NCBI GenBank assembly: GCA_034509735.1
Contig: JACGWO010000012.1
Location: 3,720,001-3,784,000 of the forward strand
Reading direction: 5' to 3'
Length of the DNA stretch: 64,000 nucleotides
Source: Sesamum alatum
Lineage: Eukaryota; Streptophyta; Magnoliopsida; Lamiales; Pedaliaceae
A program made the translations under genes and the position numbers. The notes below the pieces were generated by a model, which worked only from the letters and a program-made list of their open reading frames with translations, ran no database searches and was not told the DNA's origin. Below are positions 1-12,654 of the stretch, in pieces (within the stretch, counting starts at the first letter, position 1; the number at the start of each line of letters is the position of its first letter).

Positions 1-447
1 TCTTTTCAATTTAGCATAAGCAGTCGTGAGATCGATTAATTCATATTTCCGTATTGAAATATTTAAAATAAGAACTCTATTTTTGAATGGCCGGAATTTT
101 CTTATTAAAGATAAAATAAATTGACGACAACACTTTCATAAGCCAAATTTGAAGATCAAATATTTTTAAAAGTATAGTTTATGTTTTTGAATTGTTCTAC
201 TAGGGATAATTCCGACTTTGGATTTCAAATTTAGCCATTTATGCATTTTTGATCCTCAAACAATTTGAGATTGTAGTTTTGATCCTTAAATTGTTAACTT
301 TTTTGGCAATTTTTGGTCCTAACATTAGTAAGTCCGTTAAAATTGACAAAATTTTCGTTCGAAGGGGCAAAATAACCATTGTCTTCTCTTTTTGTGGTCT
401 TTTTCAAGCTTCGGTTCAATCCACCCATTTCCTCAAATTTTCTTCAA

Positions 448-574
<127 letters not shown>

Positions 575-734
575 AAAATGAATTTAAGCAACAAATTTTC
601 TATATAATCTTAACAAAATATTATGAATAACATGTTTTTTGTCAAGACCTGCAACATACTAATGCAAAAAACAACATCCATACTAATATTTTTTAGAATT
701 ATAGAAAAATACAAAAAAAATAAAAATAAAATAA

Positions 735-985
735 AGGGTAAATTACAACTACCTCGCATGAAATTCGGCATAATTACGATATAACAAGCCCTTGTTGTTT
801 GGGAAACTACAAATACCCCTTAAATAAAAAATAATTATGTAGCTCTTGAACGGTGAGATAGAAATTACTACTTTATCCATGTTGTTTTTATTAAAAAAAA
901 AGTATGGAAAAATTAACAAAAAATTGAGGGTGGGTAAAGTAAATAGTCTATAGGGCATATTGGTCCATAAAAATTATTTTAGAAA
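735..985 (+). mobile_element. Fragment of GGGTAAATTACA-type MITE (family A)
   Basis: The stretch begins GGGTAAATTACAACTACC and continues with the family phrases for 'ataattac..ataac..ccttgttgttt' and 'aattatgtagctc'. It aligns by eye with the left and central part of the copy at 39871-42920. The right terminal repeat is missing. It is flanked by a short inverted pair (about 650-710 and 957-1035), so it sits in the former loop of element K. Confidence 0.6.
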
Positions 986-1044
986 ATTCTAAAACGTATC
1001 AATATGGATGTTGTTTTTTGCATTATATATATGTTGTAAATATT

Positions 1045-1401
1045 TGAACGAATGTGAAGGTTCTAGTGTAAGTCGTACTTCATCCTGTTAGCAATTCTAT
1101 TGCCTTTAGTTTTAGCACTTTTAGCATTCTGTGAAGGCTCTAGTGTAAGACACGTTTTCTCCTAAAACGCACACTTGTGTTAGTAATAGTGCGCTTTATC
1201 AGTTTATTAGTTAAGCTAAGCTACAGTTAGGTTGTCAAATAGCAATTAAGTGGTTGGGCTGGAGTAAGTCTTCTTAATCACTCTTATGAATGCACCTCTG
1301 TATCTTTTCTGAATGATACACTACGAATTCAAGAAATCTGCTTTTCCTTCTTTAGAAACCATGACTGCGCAAACTCCATTTCTAATTCTTTCTAGCTTTC
1401 A
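1045..1401 (+). repeat. Copia 5' LTR
   Basis: A 357-bp LTR starting TGAACGAATGTGAAGG and ending CTAGCTTTCA. It holds an internal imperfect direct repeat of a 'gaaggYtctagtgtaag' motif about 75 bp apart. It matches the 3' LTR almost base for base. Confidence 0.95.
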
Positions 1402-1413
1402 TGGTATCAGAGC
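1402..1413 (+). other. Copia primer-binding site
   Basis: TGGTATCAGAGC immediately follows the 5' LTR. This is the standard plant copia site that pairs with the 3' end of initiator methionine tRNA to prime minus-strand DNA synthesis. Confidence 0.93.
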
Positions 1414-1491
1414 AATCAATTGATGGTCTCTGGTACTTTCGCTTCCTCATTAATAACAGAAATAGCTTAGATTCGAAAGAGAACCCTAATA

Positions 1492-2621
1492 ATGGCGAGC
1501 CCTACCAAGCGCGAAGACAAGGGCAAGAAGGTGGAGATAGATTCAGAAACCTTGAAGGTCCAAACTGGTGATACTCCAGGTACAATCTTGGTCACAAACC
1601 TCCTCAATGGAAGTAATTTTCTTGCATGGAGTCGTTTGGTTAAAATCGCACTGAAGGCGAAAATGAAGCTGGGCTTCATTACCGGAAAAAATGAGAAACC
1701 TAATGAGTCGGCGGACAACTTTGAACAGTGGGAAAGGGCTGATAATTTGGTGATTTCTTGGCTGATGAATTCAATGTCTAAAGACATTGTTGAATCTTTC
1801 TTGTATATTGAGACAACCAGGGATCTGTGGATGGAATTGGAAATAAGGTATGGGGTTAGTAGTGGCCCCATGGTCTATCAGCTATAGAGGAAAATTGCAT
1901 CCGCAACACAAGGGGATCTTATAGTGTCCGCGTATTTTGGAAAATTGAAAACTTTATAGGATGAATTGAACTGTTTGGTGAGGATCCCGCCTAGTAGCAG
2001 CGGAGCTTCGAAAGAAATTGCAGATTTGTATTAGCAAGATCGTCTCATGCAGTTTTTAATGGGTCTTGATGATTCTTTTGATAACATTCGGAGTCAGATT
2101 TTAATGATGGAGCCCCTACCAAGTGTCTCTAAAGCGTATGCCATAGTATTGAGGGTTGAAAGGCAGAGAGAATTAAGCTCTCAATATGCAGCCTCTTCAC
2201 AAAATATGGCGATGCAGGCTAAAGGATTCCAGAAAACTAATGGCAAGGAGCAGTGGATGAAAAAGACTGCGCAAGAAAAGAGGGCCCTGTATTGCTTACA
2301 CTGCAAAAAGAATGGGCATACAAAGGAACAGTGCTTTGAAATCTTGGGCTACCCTGTTTGGTATAAAGGGCTGATCGAACAACGTAAGAAAAGATCATCT
2401 AGTACAAGTAGAATTCTGAGCTCCACTGCAAGCATGACTATTGATACCGAGTCAGTTCAAAACGCCATGGACGAAGAAGCAATCTCAGAATACCTCAGAA
2501 CAAGACTAAGAAGGTTGCTGGAAAAGAATGAAGAAGAACATTCAGATGACAGTTTTGACGAATTCGACAGCTACGCAGGTAATTCTCTGTCCTATTTGTT
2601 ACTGAATGTTCAAAGGCATGA
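1492..2621 (+). pseudogene. Copia gag (capsid), with premature stops
   Basis: The ATG at 1492 opens a copia gag. The N-terminal copia domain (TPGTILVTNLLNGSNFLAW) is followed by a UBN2-type capsid region and a zinc knuckle CLHCKKNGHTKEQC (C-x2-C-x4-H-x4-C) near 2291-2333. The frame is broken by TAG codons at 1885, 1957 and 2032. Each is explainable as a single C-to-T or G-to-A change from the Gln or Trp codon expected there. The same frame resumes at 2047. The product would have packaged element RNA into virus-like particles; this copy cannot make it intact. Confidence 0.9.
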
Positions 2622-5600
2622 ATAATTGATAGTGGGGCGACCTCACATATGTGCAATGACATTACTATGTTTTAAGTGTTCTATTCAGAAAAATTCCGCT
2701 ACCTTTGTTCACTTAGCTGATGGCTCAAAACAAAAGGTAGAAACTATTAGGACAGTTGCATTGAAAAATGACCTGAAACTTGATGATGTATTGCATGTTC
2801 CCTCACTAAAATTCAATCTGTTATCAGTGAACAAATTGTGTGAAAGTGCAAATATATGCTTCAGGTTTTTCCCTTCACACTGTCTTTTGCAGGACCCCAG
2901 GAATAACAAGATTATTGCTGTAGGAAGGGTGATGGGGAAACTATACATTCTTGATGTTGATTCTTTCAAACCGCATACTATTAGTCACTATGAACGGCTC
3001 TCTAATGAGATAGGCCTTACTGTTAGTACAAACAATGTAAATCTTTGGCACAAGAGGTTGGGACACACCTCTACTCTTGTATTGAATCACTTACATTTTT
3101 TGAAAGGGAATAAAATGACATTAGACCTGTGTGAAATCTGCCCTTTGGCTAAACAGCATAGACTGAGTTTTCCTGTTAGTCAAAATAGAGCTGATAATGA
3201 GTTTGATCTAGTTCACATAGACATATGGGGGCCTTACAATCAGCACTCACTATCTCAATGCACCTACATGCTTACTTTGGTAGATGATTGTAGTAGGAGT
3301 ACTTGGACATTTCTTATGAAAACCAAAGGACAAACACTTCCTATCTTAAAACGATTCCACAAAATGGTCCTTACACAATTTGACAAAAGGATTAAGGTTT
3401 TAGAAGTGACAATGGTACTGAATTCATTAGCCATGATTGTCGGGATTTTATGCATAAAGAAGGTATACTACATCAAAAGACATGTGTTTACACACCTCAA
3501 CAGAACAGAATAGTTGAAATAAAGCATAAACATCTCTTACAAATAGCAAGGGCCTTGATGTTCCAATCTAATGTACCTAGCATGTTGTGGTCTGAAGCCT
3601 TACTCACGGCCACTTATATTATAAATCGATTGCCCACTCAAACATTAAACTGGAAATCTCCATATTCAGTACTTCATAATAGGGATCATAACAATGATCA
3701 TATGAGGATGTTTGGAACCTTGTGTTTTGCTACTAACACCAAACCGCACAAAGGTAAATTTGATGCTAGAGCCATCAAAGGGATAATGGTGGGATATGCA
3801 CCAGGTGAAAAGGGCTATAAAGTGTTTGATCTTAAGTCTAAAACCCTGATTGTCTCTCGAGATGTAATCTTTCATGAGAATGTCTTCCCTAATGTGGGCA
3901 GACAACTTGATCCGGTGACTTGCCCACTCACCATTGATTTTGAAGATAATGAACCTAGTGAGCATGAGGACAAGGAACCTAGCAGTAATGATACATTATC
4001 AGACAGGAATCAGTCTATTAACATTGACACAGAACCTGTTTTATAGCTTAGGAGATCCACTAGGCAATTAACCAGACCATCCTGGATGCATGACTTTGAT
4101 TGCACATATACTGCCACCAATCCTAACAACACTTGTATCTTGTCCTATACCACTGCACATGCTTGCTTTGTATCTTGCTTGGCTAATCTGCAGGAACCTA
4201 GGACGTACACTCAAACTTGTAAACATGAACATTGGAGGAAAGCAATGCAACATGAGATTGCAGCTTTGGAAAATAACAAAACTTGGGATATTACCCCATT
4301 ACCTCATGACAAACGTGCCATTGGGAGCAAATGAATTTACAAGCTCAAGCTTAATGCTGATGGGACGGTGAACAAGCACAAAGCACGATTGGTAGCTAAA
4401 GGCTACAATCAAGTTGAATGTGTTGATTATGTCGACAGTTTCTCTCCAGTCGCCAAAACATATAGACGTCAATAACACATTTTTACATGGCTACCTGGAC
4501 GAGGAGCTTTACATGATTCCACCAGAAGGATATCAAGTCCGGACGGTCATGTCTGTAAGCTTAAGCGATCCATTTATGGCTTGAAGCAGGCGTCTCGGTA
4601 ATGGAATGCTGAGTTCACCACCAAAATTGCTGCGTTCGGATTCAAATAATCCAGCTACGACTACTGTCTCTTTACTAAAGACACATCTGCAGGTATACTT
4701 ATTTTGCTTGTATATGTGGATGACATTCTCATTGCAGGACCATCAGAGACTGCCATCCAGGACACCAAGGCGTATCTGAACATCCATTTTTCCATCAAGC
4801 ACCTAGGACTTGCTAAATATTTCCTAGGACTTGAAATAGCTCGAAGTCCATAAAGCATGGCAGTCACCCAGACCAAATATATCAAAGACTTGCTAGCTGA
4901 CACTGGAATAATACAAGCCAAGGCAATTACTACACCACTGCCAACTGGAATAAAATTCACTTCTGAAACAGGTAATGTTCTCTCACAACCTGATTCATAT
5001 AGACGTCTAATCGGGAAAATTTTGTATTTAGGTTTCACAAAGCCAGACATATGCCATGCGGCTCAAAAACTGAGCCAGTTCATGCAAGCGCCTTGCCAAC
5101 AACATTGGGATGCAGCCCTGCATCTACTACGGTACCTGAAAGGATCAACAAGTAAAGGGTTGTTCTTTCCAGCCAATGGCACAAGTGAATTAGTAGCCTA
5201 CTGTGATGCCGATTGGCTATTGTTTATTCCTCGAATTAGCACCAATCTCTTGGAAGACCAAGAAACAGAACACTGTATCCAGGTCCACGGCTGAAGCGGA
5301 ATACCGCAGCTTGGGTTCCACTGCATGTGAGGTGGTTTGGGTGTCAAATTTACTTCAAGACTTGCATGTACCTGTCCCAAAACCGATTCCGCTTTGTTGT
5401 GACAACCAAGCAGCACTCCACATTGCTTCCAATCCAGTCTTCCACGAACGGACGAAATACCTTGAGATTGATTGCCACTTGGTGAGGGATCACTATAAAG
5501 CGGGTCTCATAGAACCTCAACATGTCTCTTCTAAGGACCAGTTAGCGGATGTATTCACGAAGACCCTTCCAGGACCTCAATTCCTAAAAATGATTGCCAA

Positions 5601-5637
5601 GTTGGGCTTGGTGGACTTGCCACCAAGTCCACCTTGA
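2622..5637 (+). pseudogene. Copia pol: protease, integrase, RT, RNase H remnants
   Basis: The protease active site IIDSGATSH appears at about 2622-2651, preceded by TGA where Trp is expected. A frame change leads into the GAG-pre-integrase domain (LWHKRLGHTS, zinc-binding CEICPLAKQH) and the integrase core (DLVHIDIWGPY, then TLVDDCSRSTW). Another frame change leads to YTPQQNRIVE and the C-terminal RIKxxxxMVGYAPGEKGYKVFD-type region (about 3450-4046). Reverse transcriptase begins near 4220, then jumps from SFSPVAKT to [17 protein letters not shown] at about 4463, showing an internal deletion. The catalytic LLVYVDDILIAG is present at about 4707-4742. RNase H ([12 protein letters not shown], then [20 protein letters not shown]) ends at 5637. 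Stops near 4333, 4602, 4648 and 4852 again fit C-to-T decay. The element is not autonomous. Confidence 0.92.
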
Positions 5638-5644
5638 GGGGGAG

Positions 5645-6004
5645 TGAACGAATGTGAAGGTTCTAGTGTAAGTCGTACTTCATCCTGTTAGGAATTCTAT
5701 TGCCTTTAGCTTTAGCACTTTTAGCATTCTGTGAAGGCTCTAGTGTAAGACACGTTTTTCCTAAAACGCATCAGCACTTGTGTTAGTAATAGTGCGCTTT
5801 ATCAGTTTATTAGTTAAGCTAAGCTACAGTTAGGTTGTTAAATAGCAGTTAAGTGGTTGAGCTGGAGTAAGTCTTCTTAATCACTCTTATAAATGCACCT
5901 TTGTATCTTTTGTGAATGATGCACTACGAATTCAAGAAATCTGCTTTTCCTTCTTTAGAAACCATGGCTGAGCAAACTCCATTTCTAATTCTTTCTAGCT
6001 TTCA
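5645..6004 (+). repeat. Copia 3' LTR with preceding polypurine tract
   Basis: A 360-bp direct copy of the 5' LTR. The purine tract GAGGGGGAG at 5636-5644 abuts its TG start, as required for plus-strand priming. The LTR ends CTAGCTTTCA at 6004. Confidence 0.95.
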
Positions 6005-6367
6005 GTATTGCATTATATATAAAACAAGTTATTGACAATGTTTTGCTCAGATTATACAAAAAATTCATTGGTCAAATTCTTCTTTTTTTTTTTTCTCTCT
6101 CTCTGCTGAAACTTGAAGAAAATTTTGAGGGAAATGGGTGCATTGGCCAAAGCTTGAAAAAGACCACAAAATGGAAGAAAAATGCCTATTTTTCTCCCTT
6201 TAAACGAAAATTCCGTCAATTTAATGGATACTAACGGAAGGACCAAAAAGACAAAAAAAAAAAAAAACAATAATAATTTGATGACCAAAAAACTGGAATC
6301 TCAAATTGTTTGAGAACCAAAAGCGCATAAATGACTATGTTTGAGAACCAAAATCACAATTATTCCA

Positions 6368-6457
6368 TTTTACTATTGAAGTTATAAGATGAGTTTGAAA
6401 AAAAAAAATCACTTTTACTATTGAAGTTATAAGATGAGTTTGAAAAAAAAAATCACT
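6368..6457 (+). repeat. Two-copy 45-bp tandem duplication
   Basis: The unit starting TTTTACTATTGAAGTTATAA is repeated once at a 45-bp period, differing mainly in the length of its A run. It abuts the right end of element K and includes its target-site copy. Confidence 0.85.
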
Positions 6458-6460
6458 TTA

Positions 6461-6908
6461 CCTTCAACTTTAGTTGCTGAAAGCTTTATTGCATCACAAA
6501 AATTTAGGAAGTGTTGTTTTGGAGGACTTTTTCCTCCTTTTTTTTATTTTTATTTTGGGGCTATTTAAATTTGATAAGATTATTTTTCTATACAGTTAAT
6601 ATGGATTGAAAAGAAAGACACAGTCTGCCCCTTAGGAAAGACTACGAGCTACAAAAATGGTACGACTTGAAACAACCTCTAAATATATGTGTTTTTAACT
6701 CATCTCAATAAGAAAAAAGTGAGATGGGAATGAGTTTGGTTAAGATGAGATTTTTTTTTAAGAATATGATGGATATGAGATAAAAGTGTAATGATGATAG
6801 TTGATGTGACGTGTAGAATAATTAAAAAAGGAAATGCGGGGGTTAGATGTGATTTAATGTGATATGTTTTTATTGAGAGTTGTTAAATGTGTTTTGAGAT
6901 AAGTTTTT
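6461..6908. other. AT-rich spacer, nothing recognised
   Basis: No sustained reading frame, inverted repeat or known repeat family was recognised here. Confidence 0.5.
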
Positions 6909-7581
6909 GGGTAAATGCTACATCTGGTTCCTCTCGTTTAGAATTATTTTAGCCCCTTAAATTTATTTTTGATTCTAACCTCCCTAAGTTTTAGTTTCTG
7001 TCTCAATTTGGTCCCTCTGATCATTTTCTGGCGACAATATGACCGAATTTTGATTTTTTGGAGGATAAGATGGTCAATCCAAATTTGATTTTCACTTTAG
7101 TCCCTTAAATTTGTAAAATCATCAAATTAGTCCTTTTTTAAGTGAAAAAATAACTATTTATATTTTTGTATACTGAATATGATTTAATAATCAATGTCAA
7201 TAATGAAATCTTTATACTCTTTTTGAACATAATATTAACATATATGTCAACTTAAAATAAGCGGTCTCTTTTTTTCATTTTTAGTAGTTAAAAAAATTAA
7301 AATTATAAATTAATTTTATCAAACTTATTATCTGAAAATATAATAAAAAAATTTAAGTCAGTAATTTTTTTTATCCTAAGTGTTAGAGATAAGTCTAAAA
7401 ATATAAAACCTTAACAATATTTATTTAATGTTTGGAGTTTCGAATAGAAAATTGGTAGAATATACTTTTGAATAGATTCTTTGGTGTATTTCATATATAT
7501 ATAATTTATTTTAAGAGTTTTTTTTTAAAAAAATATATAGTCCATTTTATAGAAAAAGCTCTATAAAGTATCTTAAAATGA

Positions 7582-7612
<31 letters not shown>

Positions 7613-8184
7613 CCACCAAATAATCTAGTTACAAAGTACATTTTTCACTAACTTTTTATTCGAAATCGTAGTTGTTAATATTTTATAGATATTATTACGA
7701 TTTAATTTTCTTAAACTTATCTTTTAACTCCTGAGTCAAAAATTACTGACATGTATTATTTTATTTTTAGATTAGATAAGTTTTATAAGATTTATTAGTT
7801 TTTTTTGTATTTTCTAAAAATAAAAAAACTACTATTTTAAATTACGTAATATGTTATTATTATGTTTACAAGAGTTCAAAATTTTCATTATTCACACAAA
7901 ATAATTATATCATATTTAGCATACATAAAAAAATTGCTTTCTTGCCTAAAAATTGACTAATTTGATAATTTTACAAACATAAGGGACCAAAGTGAGAAAA
8001 TCAAACTTAAATTGATCATTTTACCCTTCAAAAATAGAAACCTAGCCACATCTTTGTCGGAAAATGGTCAGAGGGACCAAACTGAGACAAAAGCTAAAAT
8101 TTTGAGATGCTAAAACCAAAAATAAACTTGAGGACTAAAGTGATTCTTAACAAAAATTTAAGGAACCAAATGTAGCATTTACCC
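6909..8184. mobile_element. Fold-back element, arms of about 620 bp
   Basis: The left half is the imperfect reverse complement of the right half. Both ends are GGGTAAATGCTACAT and its complement, and the phrases for 'tttggtccctctga', 'cattttctggcgacaa' and the AT-rich inner part all pair. The symmetry centre is near 7550, next to an (AT)n tract. Nothing is coded. Flanking 9-mers match only weakly (about 6 of 9), so the TSD is uncertain. If transcribed it would form a hairpin over 1 kb long. Confidence 0.8.
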
Positions 8185-8970
8185 TAATACTTTTTCTTTC
8201 GAATGAGAAAATTATTTCAAGCAAACGCTACCTAACTTGGCGGATGGAGTACGAAGAGATATATTTCACAAACAAACACAATAAAACTTTAATTTCAAAT
8301 TTAAGTTAGGTCAAGTTGGGCCAGCTATGGGTTGAGCCAATGTAGATTATTCTTACATCATTTCATGATAGGATCGGGTCTGATATATACAAAATAAGGA
8401 AGAAAATGGCAATCTTTTTATAAGGAGGATCAAAGCCAATTTCCTAACTCTTCCATGAGAAGAGAAAATTGCATATGTTGTCAATAAGAGTACAAAATGA
8501 GTATAGTTGATTGGACTAGGAAGTGTTTGGGTGAGTTTATAAACTTTTGAAAATATTCTGAAAGATGTTTGAGAACTTATAAAATATTAAAAAGTATTTG
8601 GTATTTTTTAAAAAAATAAATTTATGAAATTCAAAAATAAGTTAAGAGCTTATAAGCTCCTTTAAAGAAAGGTAAAGATTTTTCAACTTATTTTTAAAAT
8701 TTTAACAAATTTATTCAATTTTAATCATATTAATTAAAAATTAATTATTACTAGCATCTTATAAACTCTAAAAATATTTTATAAAATGTATAAATTTAGG
8801 AAACTTTGACTGTTGTGTGTAGAATAAATGGTTGATAGAGCTTGATTGAATAAAATGTAAAATTTGATAATGAATATTTTTTGTTGATTGTTTACCCAAA
8901 AGGATTATCTGATGAATTACAAAATCTAAAACTCGGCTTATTGTTTACTTTGGGATTCACTTTGTAATAA
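8185..8970. other. AT-rich spacer, nothing recognised
   Basis: No gene or repeat family could be supported. A short GGGTTGAGCC-type stretch near 8320-8380 is the only GC-richer patch. Confidence 0.5.
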
Positions 8971-8979
8971 TAATATCAA

Positions 8980-9247
8980 GGGTAAATTACATTAACACCC
9001 TTTGAGATTAGGCCAAAAATGCACGAACACCCCCCCCCCTCCCCCCGTCTTTCACAAAATTACAGTTACATTTCATGATGTTGTAGTTGTAATTACAATT
9101 ACACCCCCTATTCAAAGGCAAAGTATACACAAAGACCTCCTAAAAAATATTACACTAACACCCCTTAGGGAGTGTAACTGTAATGATGCAAAATACAAGG
9201 AGTGTTTAAATTGATCTAATCTTAAGGGTATCAATGTAATTTTAGCC
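8980..9247. mobile_element. MITE, family D (copy 1)
   Basis: A 268-bp element starting GGGTAAATTACATTAACACC and ending with the degraded complement. Flanking 9-mers TAATATCAA (8971-8979) and GAATATCAA (9248-9256) match at 8 of 9, a Mutator-type TSD. It includes a C9 run followed by TCCCCCC. Other family-D copies are at 40290-40549 and 42958-43212. Confidence 0.8.
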
Positions 9248-9724
9248 GAATATCAATTACCGAAAATGCCCTTAACAGCTATTTTTAATAAGTTTAGCCA
9301 ATTATCTATAGTATTATAAAAGAAAACCCTTTTATCGTACCAATTTTTGAATTCCTCAAGTTATCCTTTTGATTCATTCTAATTTTTTTTTGAAACGGTC
9401 CTAATAGTAATTTCACTATCTTTTAATAACTCCACAATAATCCACTATTCTCGTTTTTCTCAACTGACTCTACATTTTTTTTCTCACCCAACTTTTTCTT
9501 TTTTTATTTCTTCATACTATGATTGTTTTTTTCATAAATTGTTTTTTCTCTCTTCATTTCACATCACATTTATATGATCGTGGGACCACGTGCAGTGACG
9601 ACTAGTTCTGTAAAATCCAATTCACACTTGGGCTATATTAAGTCTGAGTCGCGCTCAAGCTTACACAAGTCGATCTTCTAGTGAGCTGAATTTGTGCTAA
9701 AATATCTTGCTTTTCTTTTTTTTT

Positions 9725-10105
9725 TAGGTGTAATTACAATGAAATCTTTTGAAATTTGATATAATTACGAATACGTTCTTGTTGTTTAAGAAATTATCAA
9801 TATTTTTTTATGTATGATTAAATTATGTAATCTTTATATATGGAGACCTAGAATTATCAATTTAGCCCTTGTTTCGTTTTTAAAAAATATATATAAAAAA
9901 ATTGGACGAGGTGGATGAAAATTTTAAAAATTTATAAAACAATTGTGCACTTAGTCATAAAAAAATTTAAAAAGTAAGTAAAATTATAATTTATATGTCA
10001 AAGGGGCATTTTTTACGGTTCACCACAAAAAATGAATTGAGTTAATTGTTGGACGATGGCTGAAATCAAAGGGATATTGAAATAATAATGAAATGATGAC
10101 TATTT
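9725..10105. mobile_element. Degraded family A MITE remnant
   Basis: Family phrases 'gtgtaattacaat', 'gatataattacgaatac' and 'ttgttgtttaagaaattatcaa' on the left, and 'ttgttggacgatgg' with 'gggatattg' on the right, follow the order of better family-A copies. The terminal repeats and TSD are no longer clear. Confidence 0.5.
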
Positions 10106-10539
10106 TCTGTTAAAAAAAAAAACTATGATAATAATGCCACATAATTGTGGCAAGGTCCAAAGAGATAGGCCTAAGTATATAGATGGACCATTCATATCAG
10201 CCCAAAACAGAGGGCCCAGATCTAGGAGAGGTCAAGTAAAGCAGCCCAATGGGGAAGGCCCAAGGAAAGCCCAATAGTTGGATCTAGCTCCAGGCCCAAC
10301 CATTCAATCAACACATGGCCAGAAAAGATGGAACATCTGGACCAATGAAACGAAGCCAACTGCCTAGCTAGAGCGTCGTGGGACATCCACACGTGGCCAA
10401 ACCAAATGATAGACACGTCGGTAAGTTGGATTGGTCCACGTTGACAGTTAGAGGCAGGCATGGGCTCATGCCAACTAACTTATTGTTTTTCTGAAGACGT
10501 GTTTGCTAAGTGGTTATCTCAACAATGGTAAAATATTAA

Positions 10540-10990
10540 GACGCATAGTAAGTTGGATTGGCCCAATAAAAAAACAGATTGATTCCGTTCAAACTCGGTT
10601 GGGCCCAGACATCCCTAGTATTAATATCTGGGATTGGCCGAACCTAGTGGCCCATGACCACTTGATTCGAGCTAGTGGGTTGGCCCAATTTTTTAATAAT
10701 GCATAACATAATTTTTATTTTGTTTTTCTAAGTTGAAGATACTAGTATGTCTTTTAAATTTTGAAACTCTAAATTTTTATCTTTATTGGTTTACTTCTAC
10801 ATTTTTTAGTACATTAATTCATTAATATTATTTGTTTGTTTTTTCAAAGTTAATTTTGAGTCATTTTGGCTTGTTATCTAAATTTAATTTTGTGAGCTTA
10901 TTAGTCAATTAATTTAAGTTATGTAGTTTTACTTACTCTCTTTTTTAATTATAAATTTATGTTTGATTTTATTTATTTATTTATTTTATA
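10540..10990 (+). repeat. Dispersed repeat F, copy 1
   Basis: About 450 bp match 24660-25090 in the same orientation. Shared phrases include GTGGGTTGGCC, TTTTTTAATAATGCATAACAT, TTTACTTCTACATTTTTTAG and TTAGTCAATTA. No coding potential or terminal structure was found, so the repeat class is unknown. Upstream, 10200-10460 is rich in GGCCCA/TGGGCC words and also codes for nothing visible. Confidence 0.75.
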
Positions 10991-11720
10991 AAACAATCAT
11001 AAAAAAGATACCTCAATTTCATAAAAAAAAATAAAAACAAAACAGGCGCAACCAAGCTAATTGGACCGAGCCTCAACTTGTCTGCTCTATGGTCCGGGCT
11101 TGTTTTAATGGTGGGCCCAATGGGGGTCCATTTAAAGGCCCAAGACCACCCAAGCCCGATCATGAATAGTACCAGGCTAATCTGAGCCGAGCTTTATCGG
11201 CCTGGTTTGTATCAGTTCTGGGTTGGCACGATTCATTGTGCACCTTAAGTCTAGTAAATGCTACACTTGAGTATTGAATACATCAAATATGACCTATGTT
11301 TTTCAAAATGAGGGATATATGACAATCGTCCATATAATTAGTGAATAAAGTATCAAATATAGCATGAATTTAACCCTCAACTATGGCCTACTTCTTAGGA
11401 AAATGGAAGGATGGTTACAACTAATCCCACCTTATCTTATCCTATAGTCGTCTATAAAACGAAGGTTTATTCACATTTTGAGGTGACTTTACGAACACAT
11501 CCTACGCACACAGACACTCTGTCAATTTATCTATAATATTTTTGTTTTTATTTTGAAAATATTAATTTATAGTTTAAGTATTTGAGTGCTGATCTTTATT
11601 TTGTAAATTTTTTTTTTTATTAAGACAAAAATCAAGTACTTCTAAACATATTTTATTGGACTCGAGCAAGACTCGAGCATTCTTTCTCGAGTCAAATAAC
11701 AATAGTGACAATTTATGTAT
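10991..11720. other. Gene-free spacer
   Basis: It holds a GC-richer patch with several GGCCCA words (11040-11230) and AT-rich sequence. No frame, RNA gene or named repeat could be supported. Confidence 0.5.
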
Positions 11721-11729
11721 TTACCATTA

Positions 11730-12258
11730 GGGATAATTAGACTACCCTTCACTGAATTTTAGTGTAATTTTATATAGATCCCCTGTGTTTTAAAGATTAT
11801 ATCTAATACTTTGGAGATTTGCTTTTATCTAACAAATATGTTCATCCGTTAGTCAAAATCTACTGGATTTATTGATATTAGTAAAAAAATAAATAAATGA
11901 AAATTAATATTTACATTTGATTTACGTATTACTGACTTATTGCAGGTTAAATAAATCTTTTCTGACAAACTACTCTTATAGCGGTGAAGATATACCTCCT
12001 CACATGCATTAACATGTGAAGATGTACCAAGGTAGTTTGATCAAAAAATATTTATTTGACCTAGAATAATGCAATAATAAGTCAACCGATGGTAAATATC
12101 GATTTTTTTTTAATATTATCAAATTTTGTGAATTTTGACTAACGGAAGAACCTATTTGTTAGACAGAAACAAATCTCAATGGTACTAAATAAAATTTGAA
12201 AATAAAAAAATTACATATAATTACACCAAATTTCAGAGGAGAGCAGTGTAATTATCCC
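11730..12258. mobile_element. MITE, family B (copy 1), exact 9-bp TSD
   Basis: A 529-bp element starting GGGATAATTAGACTACCC and ending GCAGTGTAATTATCCC. The 9-mer TTACCATTA flanks both sides exactly (11721-11729 and 12259-12267). The interior contains the family phrases around GACTTATTGCAGGTTAAATAA. The TSD length and ends point to mobilisation by a MULE transposase. Confidence 0.88.
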
Positions 12259-12654
12259 TTACCATTAAGTTCAAATCAACCTATACACGTTCTTTGATTT
12301 AAGCTTTATAAACAATGAACTAATGAAAAATGTTTAAAATTATTATTATTATTATATCTAATTTAATTATTAATTGTTATTTACTTTCTAGAACTATCTT
12401 CTTAGTTCTGATAACAATATTTTTTTTATAATTAAAAAATAAAAAAAGCAAATATTTTCTTTCATCAAAATAATTATATTATTAAAGATTCTAAAAATTA
12501 ATAAATTTTTTAAACTCATACTATATTTTTATTCAAAAATTTTAACAGTTTACTACTTTTCTCAGATGAGATGATTTTTTTTTTTTTAAAGTGAAACGAT
12601 AAATTATCATTTATTTTGAATAAATTGATTATAATCATTTATATCAAATATTTT

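Larger units (their letters stand above)
1045..6004 (+). mobile_element. Ty1/copia LTR retrotransposon, full length but inactivated
   Basis: Two direct LTRs (1045-1401 and 5645-6004) start TG and end CA. A primer-binding site complementary to initiator tRNA-Met follows the left LTR, and a purine tract precedes the right one. Between them lie gag, protease, integrase, reverse transcriptase and RNase H in copia order, broken by stops, frameshifts and an internal RT deletion. Flanking 5-mers are ATATT and GTATT, a TSD with one mismatch. By eye the LTRs differ at 11 substitutions and 2 indels over about 355 bp (about 3 percent), a moderately recent insertion. It landed inside element K. Confidence 0.95.
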
